64,000 nucleotides of DNA from Lysobacter sp. 5GHs7-4 (lineage in GTDB: Bacteria > Pseudomonadota > Gammaproteobacteria > Xanthomonadales > Xanthomonadaceae): positions 1,320,001 to 1,384,000 of the forward strand of contig NZ_CP089924.1 of assembly GCF_021284765.1 (NCBI RefSeq). The letters run 5' to 3'. The translations under genes and the position numbers were made by a program. Below, in pieces: positions 29,098 to 40,330 of the stretch. How positions within the stretch are numbered: the first letter of the stretch is position 1; each line of letters starts with the position of its first letter. Below the pieces are notes generated by a model that saw only the letters and a program-made list of their open reading frames with translations, was not told the origin of the DNA and searched no databases.

Positions 29098-29270
29098 CGA
29101 CCGCGCCGCGACGCGCGCAATGCGCGTCGCGGTGTGCCGGCAAGGCGCCTGATGCATGTCGCACGGATGTCTTAAAAGGCGAGGCCGATGCGGCGGCGAT
29201 CGCGTGCAGGGAGCCGCCTACCTGCATGGGCCAGCTCCAGCTTAGACCTCGCGCCGCCGGCGGCCTTGGC

Positions 29271-29801
29271 TCATGGCAGGGCCGCGATCGGCTCCGCAGT
29301 CAACTCGAACGGCGGTCCCGGCTGCAGCGGCAAGGCGTCGAGATAGATGCGCGCTGAGTCGCCGCCGTTGTGGTAGCTCAGATAACGGCCGTGCTGGAAA
29401 CGGAACACGTAGCCGGCCACCGAAAGCTGGGGCGTGCCGGCGGCGGCGAACACCAGCGCGTCGATCGCCACCACCTGCGTCCCCAGCAGATCGTGCAGGC
29501 GCGGGCGCGCGCCCAGGTTGACCCGCCGCCAGTGGCAGTTCTGCGCGTACAGCAGTGCGGGCGCCGACGCATAGACGGCGAATGTCGCCGACTCGCCGTC
29601 CGAGACCAGGCGCGCCTGCAGCGAGCTGCCGTCGTCGAAGCTCAACTCCAGCGGGCCCAGGTCGTCGCTGCCCAACGGGTCTTCGATCTCCAGTTCGCCA
29701 TGGCACAGGCCGGTCAGGCGCTTGCCCAGAATCGACGCGATCGCCGCATGCGGCGCCAGGGCCGTGCGCAGGCTCGCGGCGCGCGACCCGGCGTCGTTCA
29801 C
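29271..29801 (-). CDS. Hypothetical protein, second gene of a coupled pair
   Basis: The 176-residue cytoplasmic protein has no signal peptide or membrane segment. It looks like an all-beta fold (LELSFDDGSSLQARLVSDG, then QVVAIDALVFAAAGTPQLSV, YVFRFQHGRYLSYHNGGDSA). No family recognised. Its ATG overlaps the stop of the upstream gene by 4 bases, which implies coupled translation and a shared task. It is convergent with the exported protein gene at 28498. Confidence 0.65.
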   Translation of the reverse strand: MNDAGSRAASLRTALAPHAAIASILGKRLTGLCHGELEIEDPLGSDDLGPLELSFDDGSSLQARLVSDGESATFAVYASAPALLYAQNCHWRRVNLGARPRLHDLLGTQVVAIDALVFAAAGTPQLSVAGYVFRFQHGRYLSYHNGGDSARIYLDALPLQPGPPFELTAEPIAALP

Positions 29802-30325
29802 CAGAACTTCCAGAACGGCTTCTTGTGCGCCGGCGCCGCGGTGCGCGAATCCGCCGACGCCTGCGCGGGCAGCTCGTGGCCGAGATAGGCGATGGCCTCG
29901 CCGCTGAAGCCGTCGATGCCCATCGGCAGCGGCTCGAAGTTCGCGCTCAGCCAGTCGGCGTGATGTTGCCGCGCGTGTTCGGCATCGGCGTTGCTCAGCA
30001 GCAGGAAACCGTGCGTGTCCGATCCGCCGTAGGAGTCGCTATGCACGAACACGCTGTAGCGGTCTTTTAGGATTTCGGCGACCGAGGCGATCATCACGTA
30101 GCGGTCGCGGCCGCTTTCGGTCAGCGGAATGCGATACGCGACGCCTCGATGGACGAGATCGGTGGGCGACTCTTCGTCCAACATCTCGATCGCGTCGTCC
30201 TCGTCGAGCTGCTCGGAGAATCCCTCGACCACTTCGGATTCGAACGAGCGCCAGTCGATCCAGACCAGCGCCCCCGACAGTGCGTCTTCGTCCAGCGTGA
30301 CCAGGGTCGCCAACGGGATGCGCAT
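29798..30325 (-). CDS. Hypothetical acidic protein, first gene of a coupled pair
   Basis: The 175-residue protein is strongly acidic in its first half (SEQLDEDDAIEMLDEESP). It ends with a short basic and aromatic tail, AHKKPFWKFW, after a disordered linker. There is no signal peptide. The middle part (GRDRYVMIASVAEILKDRYS) looks folded. No family is recognised. The acidity, small size and tight coupling to a second orphan gene resemble immunity or accessory protein pairs, but nothing here proves that. Confidence 0.65.
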   Translation of the reverse strand: MRIPLATLVTLDEDALSGALVWIDWRSFESEVVEGFSEQLDEDDAIEMLDEESPTDLVHRGVAYRIPLTESGRDRYVMIASVAEILKDRYSVFVHSDSYGGSDTHGFLLLSNADAEHARQHHADWLSANFEPLPMGIDGFSGEAIAYLGHELPAQASADSRTAAPAHKKPFWKFW

Positions 30326-30406
30326 GATGTAGTCCGGTAGAGGCTGCGGATGCAGTGGGTCGGAGTAGATGCGAGTCGGCGGAGCGGGGTGGCCGCTCCG
30401 CGCCGC

Positions 30407-31360
30407 TCACGCGAAGCGGTCGGCCAGTGCGTCGGTCGAGGACACCAGTACGTCGACGATGGCCGGATCGGCCGCGCTGTGACCCGCCAGCACCACCCGG
30501 AAGTCGGCTTCGGGCCAGGCCTGGGCGAGGTCGTAGGCGCTTTTCACCGGGCAGATGATGTCGTAGCGCCCTTGCACGATGGTCGCGGGGATGTGGCGGA
30601 TGCGGCCGACGTCGCGCAGCAGCTGGTCGGGCTCCAGGAACACGTCGTGGCGGAAGTAGTGCGCTTCGGCGCGGGCGACGCTGATGGCCAGATGCGGTTC
30701 CTCGAAGTTGCCGGCCTCGTCGGGGTCGTGGATCAGGGTGGTGCTGCCGCCCTCCCAATACCCCCAGGCCTGCGCCGCAGCCAGGCGCACCGCCGCGTCG
30801 TCGCTGTCGAGCCGGCGCCAGTAGGCCTCGGTCATGTTGTCGCGCTCGGCTTCGGGAATGTGTTCCAGGTAGCGCGTCCAGCGTTCCGGGAAGATCCAGC
30901 GCGCGCCGCCGTCGAGTTCGTTGAACCAGCGCAGTTCGCCGGGCCGGCCCAGGAAGATGCCGCGCAGCACCAGCCCCAGCGTGCGCTCGGGATGCGCCTG
31001 CGCGTAGGCCAGAGCCAGGGTCGAGCCCCAGGAGCCGCCGAACACCACCCAGCGTTCGATGCCGAAATGCTCGCGGATGCGTTCGATATCGGCGACCAGA
31101 TGCCAGGTGGTGTTGTCGCGCAGCTCGGCATGCGGCGTGGACTTGCCGGCGCCGCGCTGGTCGAACAGCACGATGCGGTAGCGCGCCGGATCGAAGAAGC
31201 GGCGGTGATACGGCGACACGCCGGCGCCGGGACCGCCGTGCAGGAAGATCACCGGCAGGCCGTCGGGGTTGCCGCATTCTTCGACGTGCAGCTCATGCAG
31301 GCCGTCGACCTGCAGGCGTTGCGTGCGGTAGGGCTCGATCTCGGGGTAAAGCTCGCGCAT
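30407..31360 (-). CDS. pip: Proline iminopeptidase
   Basis: The 317-residue S33 peptidase removes N-terminal proline from peptides in the cytoplasm. The alpha/beta-hydrolase core has FLHGGPGAGVSP (oxyanion), VLFDQRGAGKSTPH, and the nucleophile elbow VVFGGSWGSTLAL with Ser110. The acid lies in VQGRYDIICP and the His in LAGHSAADP. Length is typical of the monomeric enzyme. The gene is followed by the coupled pair 81 bases downstream; its upstream side faces the repeat array. Confidence 0.94.
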   Translation of the reverse strand: MRELYPEIEPYRTQRLQVDGLHELHVEECGNPDGLPVIFLHGGPGAGVSPYHRRFFDPARYRIVLFDQRGAGKSTPHAELRDNTTWHLVADIERIREHFGIERWVVFGGSWGSTLALAYAQAHPERTLGLVLRGIFLGRPGELRWFNELDGGARWIFPERWTRYLEHIPEAERDNMTEAYWRRLDSDDAAVRLAAAQAWGYWEGGSTTLIHDPDEAGNFEEPHLAISVARAEAHYFRHDVFLEPDQLLRDVGRIRHIPATIVQGRYDIICPVKSAYDLAQAWPEADFRVVLAGHSAADPAIVDVLVSSTDALADRFA

Positions 31361-31481
31361 GGCGGCGGTCCGTGGGGTTTGGGCAAGGATACGGCGCGGC
31401 GGAGTTGCAGGCGACGGCGGGGCGCCGAGGCGACGGTGGTTTTGGGGGGGCGGTATGCCTCAAGGCAATTGCTGCATGTTC

Positions 31482-32215
31482 TGGGGTAGGAGCGGCGTGA
31501 GCCGCGACCCTGAAATTCGCGCGGCGGTGGAAGTTTCGCGGCTGCTGTAGATCGCGGTCGCGGCTTACGCCGCTCCTACCCTAAGGCGGGATGCTTTGGC
31601 TTGCTGTGCGGACGACGTAAGTCGGGATGGTTTCGGGTCTTGGGAGGCAATCGCGGCTTACGCCGCTCCCACAGAAAGCGAGGTGCGGGTTTGGGGTAGG
31701 AGCGGCGTGAGCCGCGACCCTGAAATTCGCTCGGCGGCGGAAGTTTCGCGGCTGTCTTAGGTCGCGGTCGCGGCTTACGCCGCTCCTACCCCAAGGCGGG
31801 ATGCTTTGGCTTGCTGTGCGGACGACGTAAGTCGGGATGGTTTCGGGTCTTGGGGAGCAATCGCGGCTTACACCGCTCCCACAGAAAGCGAGGTGCGGGT
31901 TTGGGGTAGGAGCGGCGTGAGCCGCGACCCTGAAATTCGCGCGGCGGCGGAAGTTTCGCGGCTGTCGTAGGTCGCGGTCGCGGCTTACGCCGCTCCTACC
32001 CCAAGGCGGGATGCTTTGGCTTGCTGTGCGGACGACGCAAGTCGGGATGGTTTCGGGTCTTGGGGAGCAATCGCGGCTTACGCCGCTCCCACAGAAAGCG
32101 AGGTGCGGGTTTGGGGTAGGAGCGGCGTGAGCCGCGACCCGGAAACTCGCGCGGCGGCGGAAGTTTCGCGGCTGCCGTAGATCGCGGTCGCGGCTTACGC
32201 CGCTCCTACCCCAAG
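31482..32215. repeat. 210-bp tandem array of REP cores, 3.5 copies
   Basis: Units begin at about 31482, 31692, 31902 and 32112, all exactly 210 bases apart, and the last is cut after about half a unit. Each full unit holds three REP cores: GTAGGAGCGGCGTGAGCCGC, its inverted form CGGCTTACGCCGCTCCTACC, and CGGCTTACGCCGCTCCCACA. Copies differ by only a few substitutions. This fills most of the 874-bp gap between pip and recQ; no gene is seen in it, and the first part (31361-31481) holds nothing recognisable. Confidence 0.95.
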
Positions 32216-32234
32216 GCCGACATGACGATTGGGC

Positions 32235-34046
<1,812 letters not shown>

Positions 34047-34183
34047 GGCGCTAGTGTAGCGAGCGCCGTCGTTACGGCCGCTAAGCGGATGGCGCGGGCG
34101 GCGGTAGGACTTTCCCGCGGTCCGGGGTAGGGCGCAGATTCGGCCGGCCGCCTCTGGGGCAGGTTACCGCTCCCACGGACAGC

Positions 34184-34215
34184 AAAAAGGCCGCTCGCCG
34201 TCGAAGGGAGCGGCC
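34184..34215 (-). terminator. Rho-independent terminator of dps
   Basis: On the minus strand, an 8-bp GC stem (GGCCGCTC / GAGCGGCC, 34208-34215 with 34189-34196) is followed directly by five T residues (34184-34188). It lies 14 bases beyond the dps stop. This is the clearest intrinsic terminator in the window. Confidence 0.85.
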
Positions 34216-34228
34216 TCCTCAGCCGCCC

Positions 34229-34804
34229 TTACTGCAGCAGCGAACGCAGCATCCAGGCGTACTTCTCGTGGGTCTGCAGACGCTGGGTCAGCAGGTCCTC
34301 GGTGGGTGCGTCGTCGACGTCGTCGGCCTGGTCGAGTACCTTGCGCGCGGTGCGGCATACCGCCTCGTTGCCGACCACCAGCTGGCGGACCATTTCGCGC
34401 CAGTCGGCGGCGTCGCTGAGGCCCGGTTCTTCCGGGATCGAGCTCAGGCGCACGAATTCGGCGTAGGAGCCCGGCGCGTTGAAGCCCAGCGCGCGGATGC
34501 GCTCGGCGATCTCGTCCAGCGCGGTCCACTGTTCGGTGTACTGGGTTTCGAACATCACGTGCAGGGCGTTGAACATCGGGCCCGTGACGTTCCAATGGAA
34601 GTTGTGGGTCTTCAGGTACAGGGTGTAGCTGTCGGCCAGGAAGCGCGACAGGCCCTCGGCGATCTTCTTGCGATCGGCCGGCGAGATCCCGATATCGATG
34701 GACGGCGCGGCGCTGCCCGGTGCGGGCGATGCGGCCGGCGTCAGCGGCTTGGCGGGCTTGGTCTTGCCGGCTTTGGTCTTGTCGGGCTTGCTCGACTTGG
34801 CCAT
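34229..34804 (-). CDS. dps: Dps ferritin-like DNA-protecting protein
   Basis: The 191-residue protein forms a 12-mer that oxidises and stores iron and protects DNA under starvation and peroxide stress. The ferroxidase ligands are H70, H82, D97 and E101, in [16 protein letters not shown] and [10 protein letters not shown] Lys/Pro-rich N-terminal tail of about 33 residues ([19 protein letters not shown]) suggests direct DNA binding. It has its own terminator. The upstream gap to hrpA is 141 bases and should hold divergent promoters; no OxyR consensus was made out. Confidence 0.94.
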   Translation of the reverse strand: MAKSSKPDKTKAGKTKPAKPLTPAASPAPGSAAPSIDIGISPADRKKIAEGLSRFLADSYTLYLKTHNFHWNVTGPMFNALHVMFETQYTEQWTALDEIAERIRALGFNAPGSYAEFVRLSSIPEEPGLSDAADWREMVRQLVVGNEAVCRTARKVLDQADDVDDAPTEDLLTQRLQTHEKYAWMLRSLLQ

Positions 34805-34945
34805 GGGGGAGGCTCCTGTTCCTGTGGGATGGGAAGGGGTGAAAGCGGCCGGATAGGGTTTTTCCGGCGTAGCGACGACAATAGGCGCTGTCGCCGCCGA
34901 TGTTAAATGGTTTGTACCTAGCGCTGCGATGCAGACGATCTATCG

Positions 34946-37900
34946 ATGAAGAACGAACACTCCAGGCAAACACCCGCCGACGATGCTAGCGCCCAGAATG
35001 CTAGCGCCGCGTTACGCCAGGCCCGGCGCGCCATCGACGGCGCGTTGAGCCGCGACCGTGGCCGCCTGCACGGGCTGTGGTCGCGCTGGAGCGGCAAGCC
35101 CGGCGACGCGGCCGCGCGCGACGCCTTCACCCAGGCCCTGGCGGTGTCGGTGGCGCAGCGCGAGGCGCGCGCCGCGGCCTTGCCCAGCGCGCCGGTGGAG
35201 CCTTCGCTGCCGATCGCCGCCGAGGCCGAGCGCATCGTCGAGCTGATCCGCAAGCACCCGGTGGTGGTGATCGCCGGCGAGACCGGTTCGGGCAAAACCA
35301 CCCAGTTGCCCAAGCTGTGCCTGGCCGCCGGGCGCGGCGCCGCCGGCATGATCGGCTGCACCCAGCCGCGCCGGATCGCGGCGCGCGCGGTGGCGCGGCG
35401 CGTGGCCGAAGAACTGAACACGCCCGTGGGCGGCGCGGTCGGCTACCAGGTGCGCTTCAACGAGAACGTCGGCGAGCGCACCGCGATCAAGTTCATGACC
35501 GACGGCATCCTGCTGGCGGAGATCCAGTCCGACCGCTGGCTGTCGGCCTACGACACCATCCTGATCGACGAGGCGCACGAGCGCAGCCTCAACATCGATT
35601 TCCTGCTCGGCTACCTCAAGCAGCTGCTGAAGAAGCGTCCCGATCTGAAACTGATCGTGACCTCGGCCACCATCGACACCGAGCGCTTCGCCGCCCATTT
35701 CGACAACGCGCCGGTGGTCAGCGTGGAAGGGCGCGGCTATCCGGTGAACGTGCGCTACCGCCCGCTGGAGGGCGAGGGCGAGGGCGAGACCGCCGATGGC
35801 CGCAGCCGCGAGGTGCGCCAGGGCGAGCGCAGCGTCAACGACGGCATCGTTGCCGCCTGCGACGAGATCACCCGCGAGGATCCGCGCGGCGACGTGCTGA
35901 TCTTCCTGTCCGGCGAGCGCGAGATCCGCGACGCCCACCAGGCGCTGGAGCGGCGCAAGTACCGCGAGACCGAAGTGCTGCCGCTGTACGCGCGGCTGTC
36001 GGTGCGCGACCAGGACCGGGTGTTCAACCCCGGCCCCAAGCGCCGCATCGTGCTGGCGACCAACGTCGCCGAGACCTCGCTGACGGTGCCGCGCATCCGC
36101 TACGTGGTCGATCCGGGCCTGGCCCGGGTCAAGCGCTACAGCCCGCGCGGCAAGCTCGACCGCCTGCATATCGAGCCGGTGTCGCAGGCCAGCGCCGACC
36201 AGCGCAAAGGCCGTTGCGGCCGCATCAGCGAAGGCACCTGCTACCGCCTCTACAGCGAGGCCGATTTCGAATCGCGCTCGCGCTACACCGACCCGGAAAT
36301 CCGCCGCGCCGCACTGGCCGGCGTCATCCTGCGCATGCTCTCGCTGGGCCTGGGCAGCGTCGACGGCCGCACCTCGAAGCGCGGCGCCGCGGACGATGCG
36401 GGCGGCGCGGCGCGCATCATCGAGGACTTCCCGTTCCTGGAGCCGCCCGACGGCCGCGCCATCGCCGACGGCTGGCAGCAGCTGACCGAACTGGGCGCGG
36501 TGGACGAACAACGCCGGCTCACCGCGATCGGCCGCAGCATGGCGCGGCTTCCGGTGGACGTGAAGCTGGCGCGCATGCTGGTGGCGGCCCAGGCCCACGG
36601 CTGCCTGCGCGAGATGATCGCGATCGCCGCTTTTCTCGGCATCCAGGACCCACGCGAGCGCCCGTCAGACCAGCGTGGTGCGGCCGACGCGGCGCATGCC
36701 GAGTTCGCCGATCCGCGTTCTGAATTCATCGGCATCCTCAAGCTGTGGGACGCCTACCAGAGCGCGCACGAAGCGCTGACCCAGTCCAAGCTGCGCGGCT
36801 GGTGCGAGAAGCATTTCCTGGGCTTCCTGCGCATGCGCGAGTGGCGCGAGCTGCATCGCCAGCTCAAGCTGCTGTGCGAGGAACTCGGCTGGGCCAGCGG
36901 CCGCGGCGACGCGCCGTCGGCACGCGCGGCCGGCGACGCGCGCGTCCGCGATGCGCGCACCGACGCGCCGCCCGGTCATCGCCAGGGCGGCAAGGCCGCC
37001 GACGACGAGGCCTCGGCCTACGCGACCTTGCACCGCGCGCTGCTGACCGGCCTGCCCAGCCAGATCGGACAGCGTGGCGATCGCGGCGTCTACGACGGTC
37101 CGCGCGGGCGCAAATTTCAGCTGTTCCCCGGCTCGCCGCTGGCCAAGAAGCCGCCGCCGTGGGTGCTGGCCGCGACCCTGCTGGACACCGAGCGGGTGTG
37201 GTCGATGACCAACGCCGGCATCGAGCCGGACTGGGCGATCCAGGAGCTGCCGCATCTGCTCGCACGCCGTTATCACGACCCGCGCTGGGCGCGTTCGCAG
37301 GGACGCGTGGTCGGCAGCGAACAGATCAGCCTGTTCGGGCTGGTGCTGGCGCCGAAGCGGCCGGTGCATTACGGCGCCTTGTTCCCGGAAGAAAGCCGCG
37401 CGATCTTCGCCCGCGACGCCCTGGTCGCCGGCGAGATCAACACCCGCGCGGCGTTCCTGGCGCGCAACCTGGCCACGCTGGCCAAGGCGCGCGACGAGGA
37501 AGCCAAGCAGCGCCGCGCCGGTCTGGTGGTGGACGAGGACTGGATGGCGCAGTGGTACCTGGACCGGTTGCCGGCACAGGTGCACAACGCGCAGGCGCTG
37601 GACGCGTGGTACGCCAAGCTGTCCGCGCCGGAAAAGGCGGCGCTGGAATGGTCCGGCGCCGACCTGATGGTCGGCGGCGAAAGCGAGGCCACGCGGTTCC
37701 CGCCGTACCTGCAGTTGGGCAACGCGCGCCTGGCGGTGCGCTACCGCTTCGAGCCGGGCGCGCCCGACGACGGCATGACGGTCGCGGTGCCGCTGCATCT
37801 GCTCAATGCGCTGGATCCAGCGCAGTTGTCGTGGCTGGCGCCCGGTTTCGTCGCCGACAAGGCGGCGGCGTTGATCAAGTCGCTGCCCAAGATCCTGCGG

Positions 37901-39130
37901 CGCAACTTCGTGCCCGCACCGGATTTCGCCAAGGCCTTCCAGGAAGCGCACGCCAAGCCCGAGGCCGACGACCTGGCCGGCGCGCTCGCACGCTTCCTGC
38001 GCAAGCTGGCCGGGGTGGAGGTCGCGGCGACGGATTTCGATCCTGGCGCGATCGAAGCGCACCTGCGCATGAACCTGCGTCTGCTCGACGCCATCGACGA
38101 ACGCCAGCCGGGCGGCCGCAAGAGCGAGCCCGCAGTACTGGCGGAATCGCGCGATCTGGACGAGCTGCGCGCGCGTTTCGGCGAGCGCGCCGCGCGCGCG
38201 TTCGCGGCCCGCGCCGCCGACGGCCTGGGTCAGCAGGGCCTGACCGCGTTCCCCGAGCAGCCGATCCCGGCCTCGGTGCCCGGCGCCGCCGGCGTGCCCG
38301 CGTTCCCGGCCTTGCACGACGACGGCGACACCGTGTCGCTGCGCGTGCATGCCGAGCGCGAGGCCGCCTTGCGCGCGCATCCGGGCGGCGTGCGTCGCCT
38401 GCTGACGATCGCGCTGGCCGACAAACTCAAGCAGGCGCGCAAGCAGCTGCCGGTGGCGCCCAAGACCGGCCTGCTGTACGCGGCGATCGAATCGACCGGC
38501 CCGCGCATGGACAAGTTGGCCGACGGCGGCAGCAAACGCGACGGCGACCGGCTGCGCGACGACCTGGTCGACGGCGCCCTGCGATCGCTGTTCGGCGACG
38601 ACGACGAACTGCAGCAGGTGCGCGACGCGGCTGCGTTCGACGCGCGGCGCGAACAGGTGGCACGAAAGCTGTTCCCGGAGGCGATGGAGCGTTTGCGGCA
38701 GGCCGAGACCATCCTGGTCGCGGTGGCCGAGGCGCGCGCCAAGCTGGAGTCGCCGTTGATGGGCTGGGCCAGCGGGAATCTGGACGACATGCGCGCGCAA
38801 CTGGCGAGCCTGACGCCGCCGGGTTTTCTGAGCCAGGTGCCGGCCGAGGCCTTGCGCGAGTATCCGCGCTATCTCAAGGCGCTGGCATTGCGCGGCGAAC
38901 GTGCGCTGCGCGACCCGGTGCGCGACCAGGCGCGCATGCTGGAACTCAAGCCCTTCGCCGATGCATTGGCGGCCGCGAATTCGGCCGGCGCGGCCTCGGC
39001 GCCGGGCTGGCAGGCGCTGCGTTGGGACTTGGAGGAACTGCGCGTGTCCCTGTTCGCGCAAGAACTGGGCGTGCGCGGCGGCGTGTCGCCGAAGAAGCTG
39101 GCCAACCGGTTGGCGCAGCTGCGCGGGTAA
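34946..39130 (+). CDS. hrpA: ATP-dependent RNA helicase HrpA
   Basis: This very long (1394-residue) DEAH-box helicase is involved in mRNA processing and release of stalled ribosomes in relatives. Walker A is GETGSGKTTQ at 111-120, DEAH at 208-211 in LIDEAHERSLNIDF, and SAT follows. Motif VI is QRKGRCGRISEGTCYRLYSE. The winged-helix, HA2 and OB regions follow, and a C-terminal DUF3418 domain of about 580 residues is characteristic of HrpA. It is about 90 residues longer than the E. coli form because of charged insertions (near GRTSKRGAADDAGG and SGRGDAPSARAAGDARVRD). Confidence 0.95.
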   Translation: MKNEHSRQTPADDASAQNASAALRQARRAIDGALSRDRGRLHGLWSRWSGKPGDAAARDAFTQALAVSVAQREARAAALPSAPVEPSLPIAAEAERIVELIRKHPVVVIAGETGSGKTTQLPKLCLAAGRGAAGMIGCTQPRRIAARAVARRVAEELNTPVGGAVGYQVRFNENVGERTAIKFMTDGILLAEIQSDRWLSAYDTILIDEAHERSLNIDFLLGYLKQLLKKRPDLKLIVTSATIDTERFAAHFDNAPVVSVEGRGYPVNVRYRPLEGEGEGETADGRSREVRQGERSVNDGIVAACDEITREDPRGDVLIFLSGEREIRDAHQALERRKYRETEVLPLYARLSVRDQDRVFNPGPKRRIVLATNVAETSLTVPRIRYVVDPGLARVKRYSPRGKLDRLHIEPVSQASADQRKGRCGRISEGTCYRLYSEADFESRSRYTDPEIRRAALAGVILRMLSLGLGSVDGRTSKRGAADDAGGAARIIEDFPFLEPPDGRAIADGWQQLTELGAVDEQRRLTAIGRSMARLPVDVKLARMLVAAQAHGCLREMIAIAAFLGIQDPRERPSDQRGAADAAHAEFADPRSEFIGILKLWDAYQSAHEALTQSKLRGWCEKHFLGFLRMREWRELHRQLKLLCEELGWASGRGDAPSARAAGDARVRDARTDAPPGHRQGGKAADDEASAYATLHRALLTGLPSQIGQRGDRGVYDGPRGRKFQLFPGSPLAKKPPPWVLAATLLDTERVWSMTNAGIEPDWAIQELPHLLARRYHDPRWARSQGRVVGSEQISLFGLVLAPKRPVHYGALFPEESRAIFARDALVAGEINTRAAFLARNLATLAKARDEEAKQRRAGLVVDEDWMAQWYLDRLPAQVHNAQALDAWYAKLSAPEKAALEWSGADLMVGGESEATRFPPYLQLGNARLAVRYRFEPGAPDDGMTVAVPLHLLNALDPAQLSWLAPGFVADKAAALIKSLPKILRRNFVPAPDFAKAFQEAHAKPEADDLAGALARFLRKLAGVEVAATDFDPGAIEAHLRMNLRLLDAIDERQPGGRKSEPAVLAESRDLDELRARFGERAARAFAARAADGLGQQGLTAFPEQPIPASVPGAAGVPAFPALHDDGDTVSLRVHAEREAALRAHPGGVRRLLTIALADKLKQARKQLPVAPKTGLLYAAIESTGPRMDKLADGGSKRDGDRLRDDLVDGALRSLFGDDDELQQVRDAAAFDARREQVARKLFPEAMERLRQAETILVAVAEARAKLESPLMGWASGNLDDMRAQLASLTPPGFLSQVPAEALREYPRYLKALALRGERALRDPVRDQARMLELKPFADALAAANSAGAASAPGWQALRWDLEELRVSLFAQELGVRGGVSPKKLANRLAQLRG

Positions 39131-39145
39131 GGCGGGTCGGGTCGC

Positions 39146-39178
39146 CGCGGCGTTTCGTCGTCGCCTGTGCTTTTTTTT
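39146..39178 (+). terminator. Candidate terminator of hrpA (T8 run)
   Basis: A run of eight T (39171-39178) follows a GC-rich stretch that can fold weakly with G·U pairs (GCGGCG / CGTCGT). The long T-run is rare in this GC-rich DNA and lies 40 bases after the stop. The stem is poor, so confidence is limited. Confidence 0.35.
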
Positions 39179-39180
39179 GC

Positions 39181-39540
39181 TCGTCATCCCCGCGAAGGCG
39201 GGGATCCAGCGACTTCAGCGCCATGTCGCGATGACGCCGTCAGACAACACCATGCGGCGGCCCGACATACCGACATGCCGTTCTTTGCTGTTGCCTTTGC
39301 TCGTCATCCCCGCGAAGGCGGGGATCCAGCGACTTCAGCGTCATGTCGCGATGACGCCGTCAGACAACGCCATGCAGCGGCGCGACATACCGACCTGCCG
39401 TCGTTTGCAGTCTTTGCCCTTGCTCGTCATCCCAGCGAAAGCGCGGGTGAGGGCGTGCGTTTGCGAGCCATTGGTTCGCGCACGACCGAACGCCCGAGCG
39501 CTATACGCTCGGGCCGGGAAGAGCGACTTCAGCGCCATGT
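39181..39540. repeat. 120-bp tandem REP units, third copy interrupted
   Basis: The unit starts with TCGTCATCCCCGCGAAGGCG and continues ATCCAGCGACTTCAGCGCC. Copies begin at 39181, 39301 and about 39424. The first two are nearly identical over 120 bases. In the third, the REP stem is broken after GCGAAAGC by about 75 bases of a different element (39443-39518) before GAGCGACTTCAGCGCCATG resumes. Together they fill the 496-bp gap 39131-39626; no gene is seen there. Confidence 0.8.
39443..39518. repeat. Double-hairpin element, copy A (nested in REP)
   Basis: Two stems lie side by side: GCGAGCC / GGTTCGC (39463-39479, loop ATT) and CCCGAGCG / CGCTCGGG (39493-39513, loop CTATA). A related copy in opposite orientation is at 45019-45083. 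The substitutions between the two copies preserve pairing. Confidence 0.7.
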
Positions 39541-39626
39541 CGCGACTACGCGACTTGCCTCAGCGCGTGGCGCTCAAGGCGTTCACCGGAATGCCGTGCC
39601 GGAAAAGCCGCGCGCGGCCCGGTGCG

Positions 39627-40133
39627 TCACTTGATCCGCTGCACCCGCGCCTTCGGCAAATCCTCGTCGACCTGCAGGAACCAGCGTCCGCTGACGCCGG
39701 GCACCACCACGATCTCGGGTGCCGACATCGGCTTGGGCAGCTTCAGCGCTCCCTTCAGCACGCGCCATTGCTGGCCATTCTCCAGTACGAACACGGTGCC
39801 CGGCGCCCATTCGGCCACCGTGCCGACCAGGCGGCTGCGGATCGGGCCGTCGGCGGCGCCTTCCAGCAGGCCGGCGTCGTCGCGGCCGGGCGCGGTGTCC
39901 GCGCTCGCCGGTGCGGCGGCTGGCGGCGCGGCCGCGGCTTCGCGGTCGGCGTCCTCGCGCAGCAGGCGGTTGAGCAGGGCCAGCTGCGCCGGGCTGAGAT
40001 GGTCCAGACCGGTTTCGCGCAGCTGCGCGGGCGTCAGGCGCTGTTCGACGTCGCGGTAGGCGGTCTGCGCGAAGGCCAGGCTGGGCAGCAGGACCAGTGC
40101 GAGCAGGAGGGCGTTGCGGTGGAATCGGCGCAT
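39627..40133 (-). CDS. Exported hypothetical protein, paralog A
   Basis: The 168-residue protein has a signal peptide (MRRFHRNALLLALVLLPSLA, cleavage after AFA). A short conserved helix pair follows (EQRLTPAQLRETGLDHLSPAQ), then an Ala/Pro linker and a C-terminal beta domain (PIRSRLVGTVAEWAPGTVFV, then GQQWRV) ending ARVQRIK. The next gene on the same strand, 370 bases away, encodes a protein with the same plan and the same RIK ending, so the two arose by duplication. Function unknown; SH3-like folding is a guess from the strand pattern. Confidence 0.75.
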   Translation of the reverse strand: MRRFHRNALLLALVLLPSLAFAQTAYRDVEQRLTPAQLRETGLDHLSPAQLALLNRLLREDADREAAAAPPAAAPASADTAPGRDDAGLLEGAADGPIRSRLVGTVAEWAPGTVFVLENGQQWRVLKGALKLPKPMSAPEIVVVPGVSGRWFLQVDEDLPKARVQRIK

Positions 40134-40330
40134 GGGGAAGCCTGGCGACGGAGCGGGGCTGGGCGTCGCGAACGCGCCCGGTGTCGGGCGCGTGCGGTGG
40201 CCGCACGGGTAGGGCGCTCAGACTATTGCGGAGGCGTGACAGTTTCTTGACATGGCCAGCGCGTGGGCGCGGCGTGCGGGAGGGCGCATCAGGTTATACG
40301 CGCATGCATGGGCGGACGTCGCCTTGCCCG

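Noticed and set aside
31482..32215. A CRISPR array
   Set aside because: The repeat is 210 bases with no unique spacers and no cas genes are near; it is built from REP palindromes.
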